Positions 1 to 4,884 of a DNA stretch of 5,518 nt are shown piece after piece. This stretch comes from an uncultured Acidimicrobiales bacterium. Lineage in GTDB: Bacteria > Actinomycetota > Acidimicrobiia > Acidimicrobiales > SZUA-35. Both the position numbers and the translations under genes were made by a program. Under the pieces are notes generated by a model. That model was given only the letters and a program-made list of their open reading frames with translations. It ran no database searches and was not told where the DNA came from. Location: positions 1-5,518 of the forward strand of contig CALLIQ010000043.1 of the NCBI GenBank assembly GCA_938008925.1, in the 5' to 3' direction. The stretch's first letter is position 1. The number at the start of each line of letters is the position of its first letter.

Positions 1-72
1 CGCCCACTGGTGGGCCGTACGAACCATTCGATCCTTGGAATTCCTCGGCATCTCGGCGGTGTTGTTCAGGCC

Positions 73-354
73 ATGACCACCGCAACCTTCAATGGCACCG
101 TGATCGCACAGTCAGATGAAACCGTGATCGTCGAGGGCAACCACTACTTCCCTCCCTCGTCGGTCGTGTGGGAGCACTTCGCTCGAACCGAACGAACCAC
201 CGGCTGCCCGTGGAAGGGCGAGGCGAACTACTACACCGTTTCGGTCGACGGCGAGAGCGCCGACAACGCAGCCTGGGTCTATGAGGCCCCAAAGGACGCC
301 GCGGCCGAGATCAAAGACCACGTGGCCTTCTATCCCGCCGTTTCCGTGAGCTGA
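73..354 (+). CDS. DUF427 domain-containing small protein
   Basis: This gene encodes a 93-residue protein that is essentially one DUF427 domain, a small cytoplasmic beta-rich fold common in actinobacteria and proteobacteria. Its biochemical function is not established. The visible family signature is FNGTVIAQSDETVIVEGNHYFP (residues 6-27), then TTGCPWKGEANYYTV (42-56) with the characteristic Cys-Pro-Trp-Lys-Gly, then NAAWVYEAP (65-73) and a C-terminal VAFYP. The length matches single-domain family members. I chose the ATG at 73 because it gives the usual family N-terminus. A GTG at 10 is in frame, but the 21 extra residues look non-coding. No strong ribosome binding site precedes the ATG. The gene converges on the SRPBCC gene with 49 bp between the two stop codons. 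Family assignment is secure; function is unknown. Confidence 0.93.
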   Translation: MTTATFNGTVIAQSDETVIVEGNHYFPPSSVVWEHFARTERTTGCPWKGEANYYTVSVDGESADNAAWVYEAPKDAAAEIKDHVAFYPAVSVS

Positions 355-369
355 GCAGCCGTTCGCTGG

Positions 370-391
370 GCTCTCTGGGCTCTCAGGGAGC
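370..391 (+). terminator. candidate hairpin terminator after the DUF427 gene
   Basis: A 22-nt stretch starting 16 nt after the DUF427 stop folds as GCTCTCTG / CAGGGAGC, an 8-bp stem with one G-U pair on the plus-strand transcript and a 6-nt loop. The G-U pair becomes an A-C mismatch in minus-strand RNA, so the hairpin favours the DUF427 direction. No U-tract follows, so it would be a tract-less terminator of the kind often proposed in high-GC actinobacteria. It overlaps the tandem repeat described separately, so the fold may be a by-product of the repeat. Confidence 0.4.
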
Positions 392-414
392 GGGGCTGGG
401 CTCTCAGGGAGCGG
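375..414. repeat. tandem 21-bp duplication across the SRPBCC stop codon
   Basis: A 19-nt sequence beginning CTGGGCTCTCAGG occurs perfectly at 375-393 and 396-414, a period of 21 bp. A further partial unit (CTGGGCTCTC) lies at 366-375. The right copy contains the stop codon of the minus-strand SRPBCC gene (404-406). The left copy carries the same in-frame TGA seven codons further on, so the gene has two in-frame stops in the duplicated sequence. It looks like a replication-slippage product in a convergent intergenic gap. Confidence 0.85.
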
Positions 415-850
415 TGACGAGAACTTCGAGTCGCTCGAGGGTCTTCGCCATGCCCTCTTCGTGCTTCGCCGGGTAGCCGACGAGCTCGTACATCTTCGGG
501 ATTCGGGCCGAACCCCAGTCGAACGACTCGGTGACCTTGGTCGAGTCGTCGTCGATGGGTTCGAGTTCGTAGCGCCAGATGTGGTGCCCGAAATGGCGCC
601 ACGCGATGCGGCGCCCTTCCTCGAACTCGACCACCTCGTTGGTGATCAGGTACGGCACGAGGATCTTCATGTCCATCGCGAACTTGGCCCCGAGCGACAG
701 TCGGTCGGGGGTCGACTTCCGAACACCTTGCACGGTGTCCTCGCCGTCGAAGTGGGCGTGCTGCTTCGGGTCGGCGAGGACGTCGAAGATGACCGATGCC
801 GGGGCGTTGATGACCCGCTCGGCGGACACGATGCGGTCGCCTGCGGCCAT
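404..850 (-). CDS. SRPBCC (START-like) family protein
   Basis: This gene encodes a 148-residue soluble protein with a SRPBCC/polyketide-cyclase-like fold, which forms a deep hydrophobic pocket for small lipophilic ligands. The N-terminus AGDRIVSAERVINAPASVIF continuing to DVLADPKQHAHFDG (residues 3-35) is the classic opening strand and helix of the family. The central EFEEGRRIAWRHF (75-87) and WRYELEPIDDDSTKVTESFDW (92-112) are its antiparallel strands, and the long C-terminal helix runs from about 117 to 143. The ligand cannot be read from the sequence. The ATG shares its A with the TGA of the upstream SDR gene (TGATG), and no good ribosome binding site is visible, so translation is probably coupled to the SDR. 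SRPBCC domains are also found fused to TIGR01777 SDR domains in some bacteria, which suggests joint function. The same frame stays open upstream inside the SDR gene, but homology begins only at this ATG. Confidence 0.9.
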   Translation of the reverse strand: MAAGDRIVSAERVINAPASVIFDVLADPKQHAHFDGEDTVQGVRKSTPDRLSLGAKFAMDMKILVPYLITNEVVEFEEGRRIAWRHFGHHIWRYELEPIDDDSTKVTESFDWGSARIPKMYELVGYPAKHEEGMAKTLERLEVLVTAP

Positions 851-1746
851 CACTTGCCCAACTCGGCCCGAAGGCCGGTTTCGAGATCGGGGTGGGCGAA
901 GGAGAAGCCGGACGCTTCGAGGGTCGATGGGAGCACTTTCGCGCTGTCGAACAGCAGCGCCTGACCCATCTCGCCGCCCAGCAACAGCTTGGGGGCGAAC
1001 GCCGGAACCGGCAGGAACGTCGGACGGCCGAGGACCGAGCCGAGGGTGTCGGTGTAGCCCGCGTTGGTCACCGGTTGCGGGGCGGTGAGGTTGACGGGCC
1101 CGGACACATCGGCGGTGAGGAGGTGCTGGATGGCGCTCACTTCGTCCGCCAGGGTGATCCACGACACGTACTGTTCGCCGCTCCCCATCTTCCCGCCGAG
1201 TCCGAACTTGAACAGCGGCAGCTGCTTCTTCAGCGCGCCGCCCTTCGGCGTCTGCACGATGCCGGTGCGGAGGAACGCGGTGCGGATCCCGGCGTCGATC
1301 GCCGACTGGGCGGCCGCCTCCCACTTGACCGTGAGATCGGCGAGGAACCCCTCGCCGGCGTCGGAGGTCTCGGTGAGCGTCTCGTCGCCTCGATCGCCGT
1401 AGAAGCCGATCGCCGACCCAGAGAGCAGCACCCGAGGCGGATTGTTGAGCCCGGCGAGGGTCGAAGCGAGCAGGGAGGTCGAGGCGGTTCGGCTCTCGAC
1501 CAACACCTTCTTGTACGCCTCGTTCCACCGCTTGTCGCCGATCCCGGCTCCAGCGAGGTGGACGACCGCGTCGACGCCTTCAAATCCGGCGGCGTCGATG
1601 CTGCCAGCCGCAGGGTCCCACGTGAGCTCGTCGGCGCCGCTGGCCGCTCGCCGCACGAGACGGATCGGTCGGTGACCGTCTGCCTTCAGTGCGGTGATGA
1701 GGGCAGTGCCGATCAGGCCACTCGATCCGGTGATGACGACGTCCAT
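850..1746 (-). CDS. TIGR01777 family SDR oxidoreductase (YfcH/Rv2216-like epimerase family)
   Basis: This gene encodes a 298-residue extended short-chain dehydrogenase/reductase of the TIGR01777 family. It has an N-terminal Rossmann fold with GSSGLIG (residues 7-13) for the dinucleotide and LVRR (30-33), which suggests NADP preference. Family blocks follow: VVHLAGAGIGDKRWNEAYKK (61-80), LLSGSAIGFYGDRGDETLTE (107-126) and LRTGIV (159-164). The C-terminal DUF1731 module spans about residues 247-296 (PAFAPKLLLGGEMGQALLFD to the end). The substrate is unknown; 'epimerase' is only a homology label. I prefer the ATG at 1744-1746 over the in-frame GTG at 1750-1752, because an AGGG lies 7 nt upstream of the ATG but directly against the GTG. 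The gene is translationally coupled to the downstream SRPBCC gene and diverges from the lpd cluster. In M. tuberculosis the homologous Rv2216 sits between dlaT and lipB, so association with lipoate genes recurs here. Confidence 0.93.
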   Translation of the reverse strand: MDVVITGSSGLIGTALITALKADGHRPIRLVRRAASGADELTWDPAAGSIDAAGFEGVDAVVHLAGAGIGDKRWNEAYKKVLVESRTASTSLLASTLAGLNNPPRVLLSGSAIGFYGDRGDETLTETSDAGEGFLADLTVKWEAAAQSAIDAGIRTAFLRTGIVQTPKGGALKKQLPLFKFGLGGKMGSGEQYVSWITLADEVSAIQHLLTADVSGPVNLTAPQPVTNAGYTDTLGSVLGRPTFLPVPAFAPKLLLGGEMGQALLFDSAKVLPSTLEASGFSFAHPDLETGLRAELGK

Positions 1747-1774
1747 CGCCACACCCTAAAGCAGCGGAGATCGC

Positions 1775-1780
1775 TAGCCT
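1775..1780 (+). promoter_or_regulatory. candidate -10 element (TAGCCT) for a leaderless transcript
   Basis: TAGCCT fits the actinobacterial TANNNT -10 consensus and ends exactly 7 nt before the GTG at 1788. That is the spacing expected when transcription starts at the first base of the start codon. No convincing -35 box is seen. The hexamer is short and could occur by chance; the support comes from its exact position in front of a coding-looking micro-ORF. Confidence 0.45.
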
Positions 1781-1787
1781 CGATCAG

Positions 1788-1877
1788 GTGAGCACCCGGA
1801 TGTTGATGGTCCTTTCGCTGTTGTGTGGCATCGCGATTCTGGCCGCCTTCGCCGTGCAGCTCATCCTGGTTCGGTAG
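1788..1877 (+). CDS. putative 29-residue single-pass membrane protein
   Basis: An open frame from GTG to TAG encodes 29 residues: a short polar start (M-S-T-R), a continuous hydrophobic stretch of about 22 residues (roughly residues 5-27, with MLMVLSLLCGIAILAAFAVQ) and a terminal V-R. This has the size and composition of one transmembrane helix with almost no soluble part. Third codon positions are overwhelmingly G or C, as in the neighbouring genes. No Shine-Dalgarno sequence is visible, but a TANNNT box lies 7 nt upstream, consistent with leaderless translation. Internal ATGs at 1800 and 1806 are alternative starts. It begins 41 nt from the divergent SDR start and ends 70 nt before lpd, in the same direction. 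I do not recognise a family, and a 29-codon ORF can arise by chance. If real, it may be a small membrane peptide read ahead of the lpd operon. Confidence 0.5.
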   Translation: MSTRMLMVLSLLCGIAILAAFAVQLILVR

Positions 1878-1891
1878 CGGTTCAGCGGAGC

Positions 1892-1897
1892 TAGAGT
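1892..1897 (+). promoter_or_regulatory. candidate -10 element (TAGAGT) upstream of lpd
   Basis: TAGAGT matches TANNNT and lies 50 nt before the proposed lpd start. It would place a transcription start near the G at 1904, just before the perfect dyad at 1910-1926, leaving a leader of about 44 nt. No good -35 is present. lpd could instead be read from the promoter of the upstream micro-ORF. Confidence 0.3.
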
Positions 1898-1909
1898 CGA
1901 CCCGCCCGC

Positions 1910-1926
1910 GCGACCACCGTGGTCGC
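1910..1926. promoter_or_regulatory. perfect 8-bp dyad (candidate operator or leader hairpin) before lpd
   Basis: GCGACCAC and GTGGTCGC are perfect reverse complements separated by a single C. At the DNA level this is a 17-bp dyad suitable for a dimeric regulator. In RNA it can form a 7-bp stem with a 3-nt loop. It sits between a candidate -10 (1892-1897) and the ribosome binding site (1935-1939) of lpd, where a bound repressor or a hairpin could affect expression. No cognate regulator is encoded in the window. Confidence 0.5.
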
Positions 1927-1934
1927 TGCCTCCC

Positions 1935-1939
1935 GGAGG
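1935..1939 (+). promoter_or_regulatory. ribosome binding site of lpd (GGAGG), deciding a CTG start
   Basis: GGAGG is a near-perfect Shine-Dalgarno core. It is separated by 8 nt from an in-frame CTG at 1948, the codon at which E3 homology begins. The only nearby conventional start, GTG at 1939, overlaps the Shine-Dalgarno itself and could not use it. Confidence 0.7.
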
Positions 1940-1947
1940 TGGTCCCC

Positions 1948-3354
1948 CTGACCAGTCAACACTTCGACGTCTTCGTCATCGGCGGAGGCCCAGGTGGCTA
2001 CGCCGCCGCCCTCTACGGCGCATCCGCCGGCCTGAACATCGGCCTGGTCGAGCGTCACAAGATGGGCGGTACCTGCCTCAACGTCGGGTGCATCCCGGCC
2101 AAGGAGCTGCTCGAGACGGCGACGGTCAAGCGCACCATCGATCACGCCGGCGCCTTCGGCGTGCTCGCCGAAGCGCAAGGCCTCGACTGGGGACGCACCC
2201 TCGAGCGCAAGGCCGGCGTCGTGCAACAGCTCGTCGGTGGTGTCACCGGTCTGCTCAAGAACCGCAAGGTCACACTCTTCGACGGCACCGGCACCCTCGG
2301 TTCCGATCACAGCACCGTGTCGATCAGCGGCGGCGAGTCCGGCGAGGTGTCGGTCACCGCCGATGCGGTCATCCTCGCCGCGGGCTCGGTTCCCCGGACC
2401 ATCCCCGGGTTCCCGATCGACGATCAGCGCATCGTCACCTCCGACGAACTCCTGTCGATCCCCGAACTGCCCGGATCGGCCGTCGTGATCGGCGGCGGCG
2501 CCATCGGTTGCGAATTCGCGTCGATGATGTCCGACCTCGGCACGAAGGTCACGATCATCGAAGCCGCCCCGTCAATCTTGGCGAACACCGACGTCGATCT
2601 CGTCAAGGTCGTCGAGCGCTCGTTCAAGAAGCGTGGCATCGACGTCCATGCCGGCGTGATGGTCAGCGGCCAAGAGACCGGTCCCGATGGCGTCACCGTG
2701 AGCTTTGGCGAGGGACAGACCGTCACCGCCGACACCGTGGTCGTCTCGGTCGGGCGTCGCCCGTTCTCCGAGACGCTCGGACTCGAGAACACCCAGGTCC
2801 AGGTCGACGAGCGCGGCTTCATCATCGGTGACGAGTACGGCCGAACCACCGCCCCGAACGTCTGGGCCGTCGGCGACGTGGTCAACACCGCGCAGCTCGC
2901 CCACGCAGCGTTCATGGAAGGCATCGTGGCCATCACCGACATCCTCGGTGAAGAAGCCATGCCGATCGCCTACGACAAGATGCCGTGGTGCATCTACTGC
3001 CACCCCGAGGTCGCGTTCGCGGGATTGACGGAAGCACAAGCCAAGGACGCCGGTTACGACGTCGTGGTCTCCAAGCACCGCTACACCGGCAACGGCCGCG
3101 CGATGATCATCGGTGAGACCGAAGGTCTCGTGAAGATCGTCGCCGAGAAACTCGCCGACGGCACCGGTGGTCGAATCCTCGGTGTGCACATGGCTGGGCC
3201 ATGGGTGACCGAACAGCTCGGTCAGGGCTACCTGGCCGTCAACTGGGAGGCCACCGCCCGTGAGGTCGGCAGCTTCATCCAACCGCATCCAACACTGAGC
3301 GAACTGTTCGGTGAGAGCGTGCTCGCACTCACCGGCCGATCCCTCCACGGCTGA
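1948..3354 (+). CDS. lpd: dihydrolipoamide dehydrogenase (E3 of 2-oxoacid dehydrogenase complexes)
   Basis: This FAD flavoprotein re-oxidises the dihydrolipoyl arm of E2 (and GcvH) using NAD+, producing NADH in the cytoplasm (EC 1.8.1.4). It is 468 residues from the CTG, the normal family length. All key parts are visible: the FAD-binding GGGPGGY (12-18), the redox disulfide in GGTCLNVGCIPAK with Cys43 and Cys48, the NAD-binding IGGGAIGCEFAS starting near 181, the second FAD motif WAVGDV with Asp310, the interface segment beginning CIYCHPEVAFAGLTE, and the catalytic HPTLSE with His447 and Glu452. The start is inferred as CTG (read as Met), giving MTSQHFDVFVIGGG, with GGAGG 8 nt upstream. A GTG at 1939 would add only three residues. 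The frame remains open back to a GTG at 1825, but that extension has no family character. Downstream, 84 nt without a convincing terminator lead to the E2 gene, so the two are likely co-transcribed. Confidence 0.97.
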   Translation: MTSQHFDVFVIGGGPGGYAAALYGASAGLNIGLVERHKMGGTCLNVGCIPAKELLETATVKRTIDHAGAFGVLAEAQGLDWGRTLERKAGVVQQLVGGVTGLLKNRKVTLFDGTGTLGSDHSTVSISGGESGEVSVTADAVILAAGSVPRTIPGFPIDDQRIVTSDELLSIPELPGSAVVIGGGAIGCEFASMMSDLGTKVTIIEAAPSILANTDVDLVKVVERSFKKRGIDVHAGVMVSGQETGPDGVTVSFGEGQTVTADTVVVSVGRRPFSETLGLENTQVQVDERGFIIGDEYGRTTAPNVWAVGDVVNTAQLAHAAFMEGIVAITDILGEEAMPIAYDKMPWCIYCHPEVAFAGLTEAQAKDAGYDVVVSKHRYTGNGRAMIIGETEGLVKIVAEKLADGTGGRILGVHMAGPWVTEQLGQGYLAVNWEATAREVGSFIQPHPTLSELFGESVLALTGRSLHG

Positions 3355-3370
3355 CGCCGCCGCTCGGCCT

Positions 3371-3419
3371 TCTCGCAATCCGAACACCTCCCAACACCCG
3401 AATCTCGCAACCGAAACCC
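3371..3419. repeat. imperfect direct repeat in the lpd-E2 spacer
   Basis: TCTCGCAATCCGAACACC at 3371-3388 recurs in altered form as TCTCGCAACCGAAACCC at 3403-3419. The first eight bases are identical and the repeats start 32 bp apart, close to three helical turns. The spacer is unusually C/A-rich and G-poor on the plus strand. It could be a regulator site or an accident of composition; no promoter or terminator is evident beside it. Confidence 0.35.
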
Positions 3420-3438
3420 GCATCAGGAGCACGCTTCC

Positions 3439-4884
3439 GTGGCTGACATCGAAATGCCCCAACTGGGCGAAACCGTGACCGAAGGAACCATCACCCGTTG
3501 GTTCAAGCAGGTCGGTGAGACCGTGGCGCTCGACGAGGTGCTGTTCGAGGTGTCGACCGACAAGGTCGACACCGAGGTTCCCTCGCCGATCGCCGGAACG
3601 ATCGCAGAGATTCGGGTTCCCGAGGGCGACACCGTCGAGGTCGGCACCGTCCTCGCCGTCGTCGGAGACGGTGCTGGCGCCCCGGCACCGGCGGCAGAGG
3701 CCCCCGCCCCCGAGCCCGCTCCAGCCCCACCGGCACCCGCCCCGGCGCCCCCGGTCGCCGAGCCAGCACCCGTCGCAGTTCCGCCCGTCGAGGCTGCCCC
3801 CGCTCCGGCACCTGCTGCGCCTGCTGCTCCGGCCCCCGCCGCTGCGGCACCCCCTGCGCCGTCGGCCAGCGCCGACAAGGTGCTGTCGCCGGTCGTGCGT
3901 CGTCTCGTCAACGAGTACGGCATCGACGTCGATCAGATCGCTGGATCGGGCCTCGGTGGTCGGATCTCGCGCGACGACGTGCAGCGCCACATCGAAGCCA
4001 ACCAGCTCCAGCCCGTCGCCGGCGCCGCTCCCTCGCCCGCCCCGGCGGCCACACCGGCTCCCGCCGCGCCACCAGCACCTGCTGCACCAGCACCGGCCGC
4101 TCCGGCACCGGCCGCCCCTGCGGCGCCGGCTCCTGTTGCGGCCTCAGCTCCGGTCGTGCAGGCCGGCGCCCGTGACACGGTCGTGCCGCTCTCCAACATC
4201 CGGTTGCGCACCGGCGAGCACATGGTGATGTCCAAGACGGTCGCACCGCACACGCTCACCGCCATCGAGATCGACTACGAGGGTGTCGACCAGGTCCGCA
4301 AGGCGCACGGCGCAGCGTTCAAGGGCGAAGAGGGCTTCAGCCTCACCTACCTGCCGTTCATCACCCGAGCTGTGGTCGACGCGCTGCGCGAGTACCCGCA
4401 CCTGAACGCCTCGGTCGGCGACCGTGAGCTCATCGTTCACTCCGAGGTCAACATGGCGGTCGCCGTCGACCTCGACTTCCAGGGCCTGCTCGCCCCGGTC
4501 GTCAAGGGTGCCGATGGCAAGCGGATGCGAACGATCGCACGTGACATCAGCGACGTCGCACGCCGTGCACGAGCCAAGCAGCTCTCGCCCGACGAGCTCT
4601 CCGGCGGCACCTTCACCCTCACCAACGCCGGTAGCTACGGCACGATGATGCAGTTCCCGATCATCAACCAGCCGCAGGTGGCGATCCTCTCGACCGACGC
4701 CGTGAAGCGCAAGCCCGTCGTCGTCGAAGACTCCTACGGCAACGAGAGCATCGTGATCCACTCCGTCGGCGTTCTCGCCATGGCATGGGATCACCGGGCC
4801 ATCGACGGCGCCTACGCCGCCGCCTTCCTCGCCCGTGTTCGCGAGATCATCGAGACCCGTGACTGGGAACCAGAGCTCGGCTGA
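3439..4884 (+). CDS. sucB: 2-oxoacid dehydrogenase E2 dihydrolipoyl acyltransferase (likely succinyltransferase type)
   Basis: This is the core acyltransferase of a 2-oxoacid dehydrogenase complex. It accepts the acyl group from E1 on a lipoyl lysine and passes it to CoA. The 481 residues show a single lipoyl domain (about 1-76) with Lys42 in EVSTDKVDTEVPSP, a long Ala/Pro linker (about 77-144), the peripheral-subunit-binding domain (about 148-186, VLSPVVRRLVNEYGIDVDQI and GGRISRDDVQRHI), a second Ala/Pro linker (about 187-243), and the catalytic domain (about 246-481). The catalytic domain carries GGTFTLTNAGSYG and the active-site DHRAIDG with His452 and Asp456. The start is GTG, with GGAG 9 nt upstream. 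The gene lies between lpd and lipB. Substrate is uncertain: actinobacterial E2s labelled sucB can serve pyruvate dehydrogenase (M. tuberculosis DlaT), and branched-chain substrates are possible. No E1 gene is in the window to decide. It has only one lipoyl domain, whereas M. tuberculosis DlaT has two. Confidence 0.95.
   Translation: MADIEMPQLGETVTEGTITRWFKQVGETVALDEVLFEVSTDKVDTEVPSPIAGTIAEIRVPEGDTVEVGTVLAVVGDGAGAPAPAAEAPAPEPAPAPPAPAPAPPVAEPAPVAVPPVEAAPAPAPAAPAAPAPAAAAPPAPSASADKVLSPVVRRLVNEYGIDVDQIAGSGLGGRISRDDVQRHIEANQLQPVAGAAPSPAPAATPAPAAPPAPAAPAPAAPAPAAPAAPAPVAASAPVVQAGARDTVVPLSNIRLRTGEHMVMSKTVAPHTLTAIEIDYEGVDQVRKAHGAAFKGEEGFSLTYLPFITRAVVDALREYPHLNASVGDRELIVHSEVNMAVAVDLDFQGLLAPVVKGADGKRMRTIARDISDVARRARAKQLSPDELSGGTFTLTNAGSYGTMMQFPIINQPQVAILSTDAVKRKPVVVEDSYGNESIVIHSVGVLAMAWDHRAIDGAYAAAFLARVREIIETRDWEPELG

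Noticed and set aside
2..15. Inverted repeat GCCCAC-TG-GTGGGC at the window edge
   Set aside because: Six-base arms in GC-rich DNA with unknown upstream context; too little to call a terminator or operator.
37..44. Palindrome GGAATTCC upstream of the DUF427 gene
   Set aside because: Only 8 bp, does not extend, and no promoter elements are placed around it.
851..1528. Upstream extension of the SRPBCC frame within the SDR gene
   Set aside because: The translation is Arg-rich shadow sequence; SRPBCC homology begins at the ATG at 848-850.
892..1791. Plus-strand open frame opposite the SDR gene
   Set aside because: It is antisense to a conserved TIGR01777 protein and its translation has no recognisable family features.
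1825..1947. N-terminal extension of lpd from an in-frame GTG at 1825
   Set aside because: The added residues lack E3 character, overlap the micro-ORF in another frame, and ignore the good Shine-Dalgarno at 1935-1939.
3355..3438. Possible terminator between lpd and the E2 gene
   Set aside because: No stable stem-loop followed by a U-tract is visible; the genes are more likely one transcript.
2572..3990. Long open frame on the minus strand (472 codons) opposite lpd and the E2 gene
   Set aside because: It is antisense to two clearly conserved enzymes, spans their intergenic gap, is low-complexity (Gly/Arg/Asp rich) and resembles no family; it is a by-product of GC-rich codon use.
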